The notes under the pieces are model-generated. The model ran no database searches and was not told where the DNA came from. It worked only from the letters and a program-made list of their open reading frames with translations. This document shows, piece after piece, positions 12,011 to 23,759 of a DNA stretch of 64,000 nucleotides. A program made the translations under genes and the position numbers. The DNA is from Seriola aureovittata (Eukaryota > Chordata > Actinopteri > Carangiformes > Carangidae). The stretch lies in the NCBI RefSeq assembly GCF_021018895.1, contig NC_079387.1, forward strand, positions 1,033,083 through 1,097,082. Direction: 5' to 3'. The first letter of the stretch is position 1. Each line of letters starts with the position of its first letter.

Positions 12011-13955
12011 ATTTTTACATTCAACAGAGGTCACGTGAAAGCAAGGGAACCTTTTTCACCCATCTGTGAGCTAAAACGTTAAAAAGGTGGGAGAGCCTCA
12101 CGGGAAGGGAGCAGAGAAAGAAAGAGAAAGTGAGGATGTAAGCCATTACAGCTGTACACATCACACAGCTATCTAAGATGTATGATCCCTGTGGTCATTT
12201 CAAATATTTACACTCTTACCTGTGTTTCCCAAACGCAATTGCCCAAGATGTGACTTCAATCTATAAAATATGATGCTTTTGACAAGAGCAAGGGGACAAA
12301 ATGGGGTTGTCACATGATGTAGTGGCAGCCAAGGTCATGCATTCATGCATCCACCTTGCAATCATCCTGCACTGTCAGTGCAGATGGTTCTCCACAAAGA
12401 CAGAACCACATTACAAAAGATTAATCCAAAACTTTATCTAACTACTCAACAGGTCATCGCTTTAAACTTTTAACAGCTAAAACAACAACAGATTCTTTCC
12501 TATTTTGTTTGTGAATATTTAAAACATGCAGCAGGATCTCTGCACACACTCTGCACACAGGACTAAGTAGGTTTTCTGCACAGATCACATCTGTACTGGT
12601 AAATCAGAAACTGGGTCAACTTTGAACTTGAGTCGGTGATCGCCGTAAGGCAAACAAACACCAATATAAAGAAGAATATATGAATATGTTTTCAAGAGAA
12701 TAATTTGTTTAGTTTCTTTAGACCTTATTTGACTTACCCTATATCAGTCTGACACTACATAAATATAAAATATGAAGTCAGATTATAAATTATTTATCAT
12801 CACCATGAAACTGCTCTGGGAAACATATTTACATACTTGCAAAAATGCATCCGTCTCATAAGCATAAAACAGAAAAGTGTACCCAACAATGAGATAATGG
12901 AGACTGTCCCTGTCCAGCACAGATTAAATTCTGGTATCACTGTGGTCACTTTAAGGAAATCTCTGCCAAGGAAGTTATGAAATGAACCCTAAAACCCTAA
13001 ATCTTCTCTTTTGATGACAAAAATAATGACAAAGTTTTTATAATTGTGTTATACAATATGATCTATATATGGAATGCAGCGCATAATACTCCAAAGACAA
13101 AATACCAGTTTGCATTACAAACATAATCAGACTTTCAGACCTCCACGTCTATAGCACCACTCATTAATTACTAACAAAGCATTTGTAATTCTAACCTACA
13201 AGAAAAAATCTAAGCAAAGCCCAAATATATCCATCTTGACTTCTTTTTAAGTTAAGCTGAGCTGAGTAACAACTTACACAAGAAAATTACTGTAGTATGA
13301 ACTTGGGACTCCCTTTTTCCCCCATATTAGAGTGTTTACACCATCCATTTTCCTCCTGAATATTTTCTAATCTACTAACCATCCTTAAATGTACAAGAAA
13401 ATATCCAAATACATTTGGCTTGTTTTCTTCTTTCTTTAAGCTTTGTCTACTTTGGTGTACTGTATAAAAGGCTTAGAGTCACTAGGCTGGTAAACGTCAG
13501 CATGTTTACTGACGTCATTATATATTTGAGCGTTACAGAAACTGTGATTTTCTGTTATTATACTCTGTATAAATGCAGTGATGTACACAAGAAAAAAGTT
13601 GATGGAAAATTAAAGTTGTTAAAACAAAAACTCTGGGGTACTGATGAGAAAGAAGCTATGTAGACATTAAAAACTGTAAGTGCTGCCGTAGCAGACTTGC
13701 TGTAAATGAAGAGATTTGCTATGCAAAATATTACATTAATGCATCAACACAGCCACTAAAGTTAGAAAATCAGAGAACCAGCCTGCAGCTGGTTGATGCT
13801 TGTTTGACTTCTACCATAATGACTGTACACAGGATTTTTCTTATGCAGGATTTTTGGTGCTGTGGAGGTACTAAGTCATCTAAAGCATTATACTAAACAT
13901 GAGCACGCCAACCAGACAGCATACAGTGCCCAGCCTGTCCCAGGAAGAGAGACAC
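12011..13955. other. Long AT-rich non-coding stretch
   Basis: Nearly 2 kb has no supported gene, recognised transposon or microsatellite. An 82-aa frame at 13415-13663 has a hydrophobic N-terminal half and a Lys-rich end but matches nothing I know. Confidence 0.5.
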
Positions 13956-14290
13956 ATCATCATTGTTTGATCCCGGCACAAAGCAGGTCAGCCAAGTTGT
14001 GATTGAGGCATCTAGAGGGGCTGACGAGGCCTTTGCTCTTGTGTATTTCCCCGTTGGGAAATCCAGGAGCTGATGAATGTAGAATTGGTTCCAAGCGTGT
14101 CTAGTGATTATTTAGACCTGAACCTGTCTTCTAATAAGCATTCTACATCACGCCTCGGTCGGCAGAAAATTCCGTTTACTGCATCTCGACATCGGCTGTT
14201 AATTGGTTTATTTTCTCCAGCAGATGAAACTTCTTTTACAGAGACGCAAGAAAATGAGCAAGAGGAGAGTCGATGGTGAAGGGCTGGAGT
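13956..14290. promoter_or_regulatory. Candidate conserved regulatory block
   Basis: About 330 bp of mixed, non-repetitive sequence includes GTTAATTGG near 14198-14206 and several GATTA/TAAT words. It is distinct from the AT-rich flanks. It looks like a deeply conserved enhancer; this needs alignment to confirm. Confidence 0.35.
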
Positions 14291-14929
14291 GAGGGACTGA
14301 GGGAGGTGGGAAAAGTCACTTTTGATGATATTACATTTTTTAATTATTTCTGTAAATACAGGAAGCTGGGGCTCCAGAGCAACCCTGTCAGTCGATTTTT
14401 CATTTCACGTGCGGTTGTAAGGTGTCTTGGTCCAGCTGGCCGTTGAGCTGAGTAGCTGACATTCTACCGGCAGCGATGGGGGAATAACGCTCCCCTACAA
14501 CACACGCACATATCCACACACCCCTCTTCTTTCATCTTGTTAATGGACATTCCTCCACAAACGTCGGCGAGTCTACCTGACTGCAATCCTTTAAAGTTTA
14601 ATTCACTCTACATTTAGCCCTGGTCATAAATACCATATTAGGTAGCGGCAGCATGTTTTATGTGCTCCCTATGGTCGTGCTTTTGTTTTAATGAAGCCAT
14701 TTGCAACTTATGAGTAAAAAAAAAGGAGAGAAAGTCGCATATTAGATGGGATAGATCAGTCAAATCTATTCCCACATAGTGTTTTATACATGGGCTGGAA
14801 TAAAATGAGGCTGGTGCCAATCCACCGGCAGAGAGGGAGTACTGTATTTTGACATCTTTTTTCAATTCTTGCTGATTTAAGGAGGGCTCTTATCGTGGAG
14901 TGACTGGTGGTTTACTGCAAATCACTGAC

Positions 14930-15175
14930 TTAATCACATTATTCACATGCTGCAATAAATTTCAAGGAATTGGACTTAGTGACGTTGGTGTGCTTACATT
15001 AAATAACACGGTGGTATGTGCCACTTGCTGGACATGGATACTATCTTCCAAAGAGTGCACACTACATGTTTGGATTGAGTGGGCCCAATGGGAATAGAGC
15101 TCCCAACCTTGGACTTATTAGTGCCTGGCTCTCCCTAATTAACCTGCTATATGACCTCACCTATTGAGATGGTAC
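14930..15175 (-). repeat. Possible degraded dispersed repeat
   Basis: The segment around 15085-15150 resembles the antisense of tRNA-like or DNA-repeat text common in fish genomes, ending in a run similar to 'cccaaccttgga'. I cannot name the family or its ends. The resemblance is weak, and it may be unique sequence. Confidence 0.25.
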
Positions 15176-15179
15176 AACT

Positions 15180-16285
15180 GCTGCTTGGACTTTAAACTAG
15201 AAGTCCAGTTTGCCTTAAAACAGACTTTTCTGCTCATTTGGTTGAAGGGGTTGATTACGTCTGGTTTGATTTCACAGGATGAAATAAACAAGTAAGACAT
15301 GCATTCAAATAACCTGCAAAAATAAAATGAAAGGCACTGACTAGTGCAAGTGATGTTGAATCAAATACAACAAACAACTTCAGCCTGGATAAAAAAAGAT
15401 GTAATTGTAATTGGTCTGAAAAAAACATACTAACTAAACAAATAATCTCTCCTACTTGATGTCAATTTAAAGGCTTCTGGACATAAATAATATCCAGATA
15501 GACCCTGGACTCATTGGTTTTATCCTATTAATCCATGCGTATAGCAGCGTAGGAAAAAAAAATGCACTGTAGATTGACTTTATATTATAATGATGTAGTT
15601 GCCAACACCTGTGTAGTTTTCACAAAGTAGACAAGGTAGATCAGATAAATACCTTAAATAGCAGCACCTATAACACTAATTGCAGTATTTAAATTGACAG
15701 CCAAGCAACACCTTGTGATCTTGTGATCACAGAAAATTCACCTCCCCAGTTGATTTTACAGCTACTGAGGATAATTAACATGTAAGCACCATGTAATTCT
15801 GAATAAAAATACCTGGAGGATGCGAGTGGGGTCCACTTTCTACATCAATAAACACTTAAAGACAAGTAAGAACATTTCTCCCCCCACTGCATTTCATTAA
15901 TTGTTCTCTTTTGTAATTCTTGTTGAATGCAGTAACTCTACTGTACCATCTCTCCTACTGATGTTGTAGCATGCTGTGTCATTTTCTGTTATGAAACATA
16001 CCACTGTGTCTGTGTATCAGTGTCACCATGACAAATGCCTTACATTTGTTTGTACAGATGTTGCGTGCTGGTAAAAATGTATGAATTTTTTTGTGATGGA
16101 GGTGAAAGGAAAATGACACAAAACTGTTGAGTGAGTTGAAAAGTTTTTTTTTTTTTCCTTCTTTGTCTTTCTGTCACACGGAATGAGTCTTATCATGACA
16201 AGCATACAGTCTTTTCAGTTTCAGATCTACACATCTTGAGGGGGGTTTCTCATTATGAATGCTAAAGACGGCAATAACAAATGCA
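15180..16285. other. AT-rich non-coding stretch
   Basis: Nothing is supported here. A small direct duplication of CTTGTGATC occurs at about 15712-15730 next to the palindrome GTGATCAC. A 12-14 base poly-T lies near 16145. Confidence 0.5.
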
Positions 16286-16289
16286 AATT

Positions 16290-16535
16290 TATGGACCAGT
16301 TAAGTGTCACCTCACTTTAAACGTAAGGAAGCCGTCCAAAATGTTCCCCCTCTCCCTTTATTCAGAGTGAGTCTCGCATCAAAGTTATCGGGTGGAGCTT
16401 TGAACGCTGGGATGTCACATCTTTTGTTTCCTCTAATATCCCTGGAAAATCTGGTTAAAATTGGAAGATACAGCAACGAGCCCTGTTTCTCTGCCGGTTG
16501 CACAGATTCCACACTGTTTTCACAGCTGTCTCACT
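16290..16535. promoter_or_regulatory. Candidate conserved regulatory block next to a G-rich run
   Basis: Repeat-free mixed-composition DNA has frames open on both strands (120 aa plus, 66 aa minus) but no protein family. It runs directly into the G-rich stretch at 16556-16612. The contrast with the flanks suggests constraint. Confidence 0.28.
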
Positions 16536-16555
16536 CGCAGGACGCGGCTGAAGTA

Positions 16556-16612
16556 GGGGGAGGATGGTGGTGGGGGTGGGTGTGGGGGGAACGGGGGGAA
16601 TGGGGGGATCGA
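16556..16612 (+). repeat. G-rich stretch with G-quadruplex potential
   Basis: Successive runs of three or more G occur at 16572-16606 with short loops, which fits the intramolecular G-quadruplex pattern on the plus strand. The low-complexity G tract accounts for the Gly/Trp-rich reading of the overlapping frame. Confidence 0.75.
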
Positions 16613-16679
16613 GCTGCTGCGATCAACTCATGTGTAAAGATGAGAAATGAGAAGCAAAGGAGATAAACCAATACAATGA

Positions 16680-17640
16680 GCGTTTGACACAAGCAGCAAC
16701 AGAGAGAAGAACTGTTTGAAAAGCAAAGCTATAGCATCAAGTATTATCTGTCAAGAACTCTGCAGTGCTGCTAAAGTCAGATCTGGCAAAGTTTAGATTT
16801 TCTCCACAGCTTTCCTTGAACCAAATTATGACATAACAGACAATAAAATAAAGAATCTATTTTTATCTACATATCAGAAGCTTCTCTCCATAAAGATACA
16901 GGATGTGACCAGAGGTTACAAACTCAAGTTCAAACAACTTTTGTCCAACATTGCCAAGCAGCTCAAATCATTATTAGTGACTCCATTCACATCTGAACGG
17001 TTATTGTTGTGCACACTATCATGCAACTGGATGGCAGCTGCTCACAGGTAATGTCCCACTCATGCCGTAGTTATTAGGCCTCTGGTCAACAGCCAAACAC
17101 AGCAGCTGTCCGTCCAACACCAACCTATAAACACCCCCACCAGCCCCTGTTCATAAACAATAATATGCAGGGAAATGGGGTGGCCAATGTCAGACGTGGC
17201 CAGACGAACACGTCGAAGGTCACTGTCGCTACCCTGCCGCTTCCCTTGAATAACTGTCTCTCTGGTGGAAAAATGAAAGAGCATGATTCGGCAAGCAGGG
17301 TTCTGCTTTTACAAACAAAAGATGTGATCTCATTGGCTGGATTCAACCTTAGTGGGCAGAGCCATGAATAACTCATAAAGGGAATTTAGATAAATATATC
17401 AGACACAAAACTGTTAATGACTTTTTTTTCTTGATTCTTCATCATAGAAGTCATGATGTTAGTCACTGCTATGTAGCAAGATGTTTTACGCATGTAAACA
17501 ATAAAACAATGTCTACTGAGTTTGATAGTATGTTATATGATGATATGTATCAGTATCTAGAAATATGTTTATTAATGTCATGACAGTGATTTCAACCCTT
17601 TCCCCCAGCCGCACTCTAAACCCAAGCTCACATCAGCAGG
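16680..17640. other. Non-coding stretch
   Basis: The sequence is AT-rich except for 17040-17350, which is GC-richer and carries overlapping frames on both strands without family resemblance. No transposon or RNA gene is recognised. Confidence 0.45.
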
Positions 17641-17785
17641 GTTGTTTTCTCAGACTTGATAAGCTCCTCCAGAGGCACAGACCACATTATGCAACTGTTG
17701 TCCAGGCTGAGTGACACGCCAAGTGAAACTGATCTTAATGTGGAAAATTGGTAATTACCCCTCTCTCATGGACACAAAGTTTTTT
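17641..17785. promoter_or_regulatory. Candidate regulatory block with a palindromic homeodomain site
   Basis: The perfect 10-bp palindrome GGTAATTACC lies at 17750-17759, in repeat-free mixed-composition DNA. Palindromic TAATTA sites are preferred by dimerising paired-class homeodomains. The functional role is inferred. Confidence 0.33.
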
Positions 17786-18054
17786 GTTTTTTCTCCTAAA
17801 TGTGCCTTTAGGTGAAGCCCAGTCAACCTCCTAAACCGGGTTGATGACAAATGTTTTGAAAATATTGGTCCTTTGCTTTTTTTCTATTAATCCTGAAGCA
17901 ACTTCCTCTCCGTCACTGAATGTGGTGAATGTATGTAATGTTAACTTCAATTTTATTATTGCACGAGAGGAAATTTGGTTTGCATGCATGAATAAACACA
18001 TTGGTCACAGGCATACACTGACAACTATGACCAATAAATGTTGACATATATAAA

Positions 18055-18445
18055 CCTTTACAGTGACTATTACAACCACATCGTATGAGCTGTATGCCGT
18101 CATGTAGCTGATTATTTTCCATTTTTCTGATTTCCTCCTGGCTAATGCACCTTGGAAGAGCTTCACAGATTTCTTTTTTGCCTTTTGTCGCATGAGGTAA
18201 GCGCTCCATGTGACAAAATACTTTTTTTGCCTTGAATAATCCAGGGACATGGGCCTAACATGATCTGACATTTGAATCGGGCATCGCAGGTTTCTGTTAA
18301 TAAATGATTCACGCTGCCAGCCCAGGAGACCTGGAGTTAATGCCATCTTAGTGGCAGCAATCTAAAACTTTGACTCAGATCCAGCTCTGTCCTCCAGGGG
18401 ATGGACAAATGGACATGGCCAACGTCTCTCCAGTGACCCTGGTCT
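18055..18445. promoter_or_regulatory. Candidate conserved regulatory block
   Basis: Almost 400 bp of balanced, non-repetitive sequence has several TAAT and ATTA words and no low-complexity runs. Open frames on both strands show no family. It is one of the longer enhancer-like blocks in the first third of the window. Confidence 0.33.
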
Positions 18446-19330
18446 CCATTATCGACCCCAGAAAAAGTAAAAATACAGAAAGGGGAGACCGTAATGATCC
18501 CGTGTCAGAATGCAAAGTGCCGCATAGCTGCTTTTATGTGTGTGTTTTCCCCCTTCGCAGAGAGGAGGAAGTTGTGATTCTTTTAACTGCCACACAGATT
18601 TAGGTGCACTAACAGCATCCGAAGGTCCCTCAGAGAGGCCTAATGTGAATTTAATGACCTGACGCTGGGCGAATGACAAGTACGCAAGGTGAAGGTGACA
18701 ACCTTTTCTTTCCATCTATATGATTTTTTTTCCCCGCTCCGACTCCCTCACCCCTCCCCAGGTCTTGTTTTCTGAAAGCCATGGTGATGTTACATCTATT
18801 ACACCACTGTGCATTGCTGGCAGTCTCTGCTGTGAATTTCAAGAACAGTGAAAGCTGCCTTCAAATCTTCATGCTTTCTGCATTATGCAAAAAAAAAAAA
18901 ACTTCCTCCTTCTTTTGTTCAAAGTGACATTTGCTTTAAGACAATCTCCCAGAACATTTCAAGATTGTGGAGGAGTAGGTTGTAGCCAGAGACATATCTT
19001 TCTAAGTTTCATCCCCAAAAGAACGTAACTGTACTATATGTCACCATCCAGCCAAGACAAGACACTGTACATCAGAGTTTTAATTATGCAAACATTCCTC
19101 AGAGGCAGAGCTGCTCTGCAGGCTGAAATTATCTCATTGGTTGACTTAAACCTCAGTGAGCATAGCCAAAGAAGCAAAGTTTTAGGACATATGAAAGCTC
19201 ACTGCTAGTTTCAAGCAACCAAGAATGGTGATCAAAATATAACTAGAGAAAAGTTTCAGTGCTTCAACCCTGGCTGAAAGCTGTCTTTTAACACTTACAT
19301 GCATTTTTGGCTTGTTTGCTTTTCTAAATA
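18446..19330. other. Non-coding stretch
   Basis: No gene is supported. GC-richer sequence at 18446-18850 has overlapping frames on both strands but no domain. A poly-A of about 12 lies near 18890. The rest is AT-rich. Confidence 0.45.
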
Positions 19331-19337
19331 CATTTTG

Positions 19338-19681
19338 TACAAAAGTATGTACACACTGTCCACTTTTGGCTACTTCTAGTCTAGGTGTGTTTTGACAATG
19401 TGGGCCATTTCACTCCAACAAAGGGAGATCTTAATACTACAGCAGACAGTGATATTTTAGACAATAGCATGTTTCCAACTTTGTGCCAACAGTCTGGTGA
19501 AGAGAATTTTCTTTCTCAACAAGGCAACGCCCCTGTGCATAAAAACGGTTCCATGAACACATGGTTTTCCCAGTATGATGTGGAGGAACTTGACTGGACT
19601 GAACAGAGCGAGAGACGTCAACCCCATCCAGCAAATAGGTGTAGTGTTCAATGGTTCACATACTTCTGGCCATGTAGTATA
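19338..19681 (+). mobile_element. Internally deleted Tc1/mariner-superfamily DNA transposon relic
   Basis: Text from about 19420 follows the transposase gene of a widespread fish Tc1-like element, including the peptide QQGNAPVHK (from 19517) and VEELDW. The Asp expected in the second catalytic position of the DDE triad reads Gly here (GGC at 19523-19525). The element jumps from just before the third catalytic region straight to the 3' terminal repeat (ends about 19681, 'ggccatgtagtat'). The start at 19338 (TACAAAAGTATGT) mirrors this as a decayed inverted repeat. Most of the 5' transposase is missing. The 110-aa open frame at 19385-19717 is a reading through this relic, not a functional enzyme. 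Confidence 0.88.
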
Positions 19682-19699
19682 TCTGTAACTGTTCATTGT

Positions 19700-20135
19700 C
19701 TGGCAACTAAACCATGAGAAACATTTACTGTTAATATGTTGTTTAGGTGACTCAAAGCACCAAGGACAGATCAAAGAAACAAAAAAACTAAACAATCGAC
19801 CAAATCAATATTTTTACCAAAACTACAATCTTTTGGAAACCATAACCAAATATTTCATCAGACTTCCAACCCAACCTGCTCTGCTCTTTGTGATTATCAA
19901 GTCAATACCACAGGGTGCACCTAAAATCTGCACCAGGCTACAATAATTTGCTAATTCAGTGCCATTTCGATGTCAAATAGCTAGAAATTGGGGTTATTTG
20001 GTTCTGCAAATTCATTTTAAAGAGATTATTGTAACAAATTTTCCAATCTGTAGCTGCATTTAGTCATTATTCAAATTACTAAATGCATTGTCAATAAAAT
20101 CAGCATAATATATAAGTTGGAACAACGTCTCACAA
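19700..20135. other. AT-rich non-coding stretch
   Basis: No gene, repeat family or motif cluster is recognised between the Tc1 relic and the next candidate block. Confidence 0.5.
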
Positions 20136-20139
20136 GAAT

Positions 20140-20560
20140 AAGAACCCCTCCCTGAACATGTTTAGAGAGACAAATCTCCCACAAAGCGCACCGTACAAGC
20201 ATTACAACCACTAAGTGCATGTTTGGTCATTGAATCTAAGGGTCATCATGATCACATAATGTGCTCCAGAGGCTCCCAGCGGCACAAACACATTTATTTC
20301 CAACAAAAACTCTTTTCATACTTCGACAGGAAACCTCGCATTCGCACAACACTTAACCACAACCGGCTCAAATCTGATTAATGCTTAAACCAATTACAGC
20401 TTCCCCCAATTAGAGGACATTACCAGGTTAAGAGCTCTAATTTATCTTCCTCAGATTTTTTTCATGAAGTATCTGTGGATGTATGTCAGCAGATTTATTG
20501 ACATACCTTGGTATGTGGGAGCTCGACAGCCATCCATGACACCCTCCCATGCCCCTCCTT
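20140..20560. promoter_or_regulatory. Candidate conserved regulatory block with clustered homeodomain-type words
   Basis: GATTAATGC (about 20376-20384), CAATTAC (20391-20397), CAATTAG (20407-20413) and CTAATTTAT (about 20437) fall within 70 bp of otherwise balanced, repeat-free sequence. The density and spacing are typical of developmental enhancers. No coding evidence is present. Confidence 0.4.
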
Positions 20561-21332
20561 ACGAGATGTATATAAAACATGCTAGTGTGATTCTTGGAGC
20601 AACACTGTGATCCAAGTTTCTAATTAAGAAACAGAGAACGGCACGTCACGCAGAGACACATCACTCAGCTCCTCAGCCATAATGTTGCCCTGTAATGCCC
20701 TCTGTGGTCTCAATTACACTTTCCATGATGTAGAATAACAGCATTACTGCAAAGCAAGACATGCATTCATATACTTGTAATTAAATAAAATCCAAATCAA
20801 GATCAGACCCGAGTGATCTTGAGCTACATTCATTTAGACGGATGGAGAAGGGCAGTGACCTGGGTGACTCGTCCAAAGGTCGCTTTCACTGTAAACAGAT
20901 ATTTCAAACCCCAAAGGCAGATTTTGAAATTTAGGACCCACTTAAGGAGGCAAGTTTCATCAGTTCAGAGGTTCCTATTAAAGCTATTCACACGTTTAAT
21001 CCCTCTGTTTTGTTCTTGTGTCTACACAAACAAAGTCATTCAACAATACACCTCAAAAGTCTTCATGGCCTTTTAAGTAAATTACAGTAAAACAGGACTA
21101 AGCCCTTTAGAATGCAAAAAAGGCGGTGGATGTGCAACATATCAACATATAACATATCTCCAGGTGATCACAAATTCCTAAGAGCACCATCCAGTCCCTG
21201 AGGTTAAAACTCTCTTGGTAAACTTTCAGATGGTTGATCCAAAAGAACAAAATGCTTCAAAACACAGTGGCAAATAAGTAAAGCAACTGTACATCGCTTT
21301 ATTTGGAATCTCCATTTCTAACAAAATCTCTA

Positions 21333-21520
21333 CATTAGATTAGATTAGATTAACTTTATTTATCCCACAACTGGGAAATTCATTTACCACAGCAGAAAAA
21401 TAAACATCTATAGAATAAACATCTATGGAAATATACAACAAAAATATACCAAATATACACTAATAAATATAATATACACAATACACACGATATGTACATG
21501 AAAAAGTGCAAGTTTGCACA
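21333..21520 (-). mobile_element. LINE 3' tail fragment (Rex/CR1-like, family uncertain)
   Basis: Tandem GATTA units at about 21336-21352 are followed by TTTATTTATCCCAC...GGGAAATTCATT and then AATAAA/TATACA-rich text. I recognise this arrangement as a very common fish repeat whose opposite strand ends in tandem AATCT units, so the element would read on the minus strand. A local tandem duplication of 'aataaacatctat' lies inside. The clade assignment is from memory and tentative. Confidence 0.6.
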
Positions 21521-21784
21521 TGGTCAGGAAGAGCAGGAGTTGTTCTGCACATCTTTAGTTTGTCTGCTAAACAAGATACTCCTGAGTACATGTGACGGTT
21601 GTTTAATAGCACATCTTCACTAACAACAACACAGCCAGACCACTCAGACCAAAAAGAAAAGTCAAGTTGTTGTCAAGCTCTAAGCCAGAGGACAGACAGT
21701 CAAAAGCCCCATAATTGTTCTAAGACAGAAGTTGGTCAACAAAACAGACTTCTTAATCAAGCGAAAAGTTTCAGTTTCCCAAAC

Positions 21785-21955
21785 AATGATTTTCTGCTTT
21801 TCAGTTTTATATCAATGTAAATTGAATATGAGTGGGTTTAAGGTGTTAGTCAACGAAACAATCAGAAAACATCACACTGTGCCCCAGGCTAATGTGATGA
21901 TGTTATTATAGCTTAATCGATAATTGACATAATCGTTAGTTGCAGAACTCTAAAG
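21785..21955 (+). mobile_element. Degraded MITE-like repeat with ATAATCGTTAGTTGCAG end
   Basis: The end of the segment (about 21913-21954) carries TAATCGATAAT, then ATAATCGTTAGTTGCAG. These words resemble the terminus of an abundant non-autonomous fish repeat. Upstream text shows only patchy resemblance, so the 5' boundary is approximate. Confidence 0.5.
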
Positions 21956-22129
21956 TGACTGTTTTCACTATTTCACACATTTTCACACAAAATGTGTTAT
22001 TCAGTTAAATAAGCTCCCATAGATTTGAGTACTGCATATGATTCACCACCACTAAAGTAGAATCAACATTGCGACCAAGACAACAAATTCCACTATTAAA
22101 ACAACATGGAAATTGTCCTTGGTGTCATT

Positions 22130-22565
22130 CATCAGTCACAGAGCGAGTCACCCAGTTGTGCGTCGCCCTCCCAGTTCCATTTGTAAATCATTTGTGATGT
22201 TCCCCAGCAGCAACCACGCAGAGGTCAGGCAGATGGAGAGCCGTCTCTGCCTCCACCCCACCCACCCCCACCCTCCAATGCCATCTACCTGAATGGGCCC
22301 CCAGCCCCATGGTTCCTGCCCTGGATTGAGGTTGTGGTGGTGGGGGCAGGGGGGCAGTGTTGTCGTTTGCCCCAGCATGGCGCACTGCTGCTAATGGACT
22401 CATGCAGGAGTCCAGGCTAGATTGGTTATTTTGGTCTTAATTCAGCCATTAACATTTCATTAATGCACTGTCCTACTGCTTGCCTGCACCGCGGCCTGCC
22501 GTTTGCTGCCTGCTGATGAATGCTGCAGGCTGCAAAACACCACACTCACTCAAGGTGGATGGGAG
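22130..22565. promoter_or_regulatory. GC-rich candidate regulatory block with G-quadruplex motifs
   Basis: This GC-rich island includes a C-run cluster at 22256-22273 (G-quadruplex potential on the minus strand) and a G-rich run near 22329-22356 on the plus strand. Downstream is a TTCATTAATGCAC word near 22457-22469. Frames of 71-76 aa on the minus strand are low-complexity and not convincing. It is a candidate conserved element, with no transcript evidence. Confidence 0.3.
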
Positions 22566-22859
22566 CCTCTGTATGTATGTGTCAGTGAGTATGCATTTTT
22601 CTTAGCTGGTGTTCGTATTCCTTGCACTTTTCTATCATACAGAGTAACATCATATCATACATAACGCTGATCGTAGATGTTGTGTGTAATATTTTAATTT
22701 AAGTACTGTAATTATATTAATCTGGACCACTGTAAGCAGAGCTCTTGTTACAATAACTAACTGGGATAAAGAGCAGCTGAAACCACAAAGTGTGGCTGGG
22801 TGTTTGAGTTCTAACTGTTCTAACTAGAACACTCTTATAATAATGTTTTCATTATAATG

Positions 22860-23455
22860 CTATATTTAAGTGAGCGTTAAAGAAACCAATATCGGTATAT
22901 CGCTATATTTTATGTTTCAACATAAACATATTTGATAAGGTCCCTTAAAACTGGTTGATAAAGAGTTGTGAGCACAAAATGTGCTGTGCAGGACATTTTA
23001 GAGTTGAAAAAAATCTGTCAGCGCTCTGTGAGAGAGAAATTATGTAGTGGTGACAGTATTTCTAAATTATCCCCTAACATACCTTTGGTATTTAGGTAGT
23101 ACACATTTTGTGCGTCTGTTTGCAGTTTAATATAAGAGGTTTTGTTCATATCTGCCAGATGTTTCACTGCAACAGTGTTTTCTGGTGTCTTATACATCCA
23201 GGTTGGCTGAGTAGTTGTACTGCATGTGCATGACACAATAAAAAACAAACAAACAATATGTGCTGATCTACTGTCTATCTGTGATCAGCTAATATTGGCC
23301 GAGAATACCAACTTGCTAGTTTACTGGTGGAGCTGATAGAAGCAGTAGACAGTAAAAGGAAGTGAAGCTTAGAAATGTAAACAGTGAAGCTTATTCAGCA
23401 ATAAAATAGAGAAAAATAACCAAACACCTATTGTTGCGGTATTGTGGCTTCAACC
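22860..23455. mobile_element. Degraded MITE-like element, copy 1 (ATATCGG/TATTGGCC type)
   Basis: The segment starts with CCAATATCGGTATATCG (about 22887) and contains CTAATATTGGCCGAGA near 23289. These words are typical of an abundant fish non-autonomous element with ATATCGG-rich ends. Its downstream part, 23290-23450, is clearly homologous to 26817-27025 in this window (shared blocks: ATACCAAC, GGTGGAGCTG, AAAAGGAAGTGAAGCTTAGAA, AAATAACCAAACA). The 76-aa minus frame inside is a chance reading. Confidence 0.65.
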
Positions 23456-23650
23456 CTTGATCCTTTATAATATTATTTACTTTCTTGCTGATCCAGGAAT
23501 TAGGAGCTTATTCTACACTTGTACTCTTAATGTATGAAATGCATACATACACAGCACAGGAGTATTTGTGTATGCAAATCATTCTCATGCTATCATGCTC
23601 AAGGCACTATCAGTTGCTAAGGTATTTGCCTGATAATGAACTCAGCATCT

Positions 23651-23668
23651 ATGTGTGTGTGTGTGTAT

Positions 23669-23729
<61 letters not shown>

Positions 23730-23738
23730 TCAGTGTGT
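23651..23738. repeat. (TG)n microsatellite
   Basis: About 88 bp is TG repeat with two TATG interruptions near its start. It accounts for the Cys/Val-rich end of the frame at 23485-23748. Probably length-polymorphic. Confidence 0.97.
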
Positions 23739-23759
23739 AAATGCCTGAGCTCAATCCAA

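Noticed and set aside
19385..19717. 110-aa plus-strand frame
   Set aside because: It runs through a deleted Tc1-like relic lacking catalytic residues.
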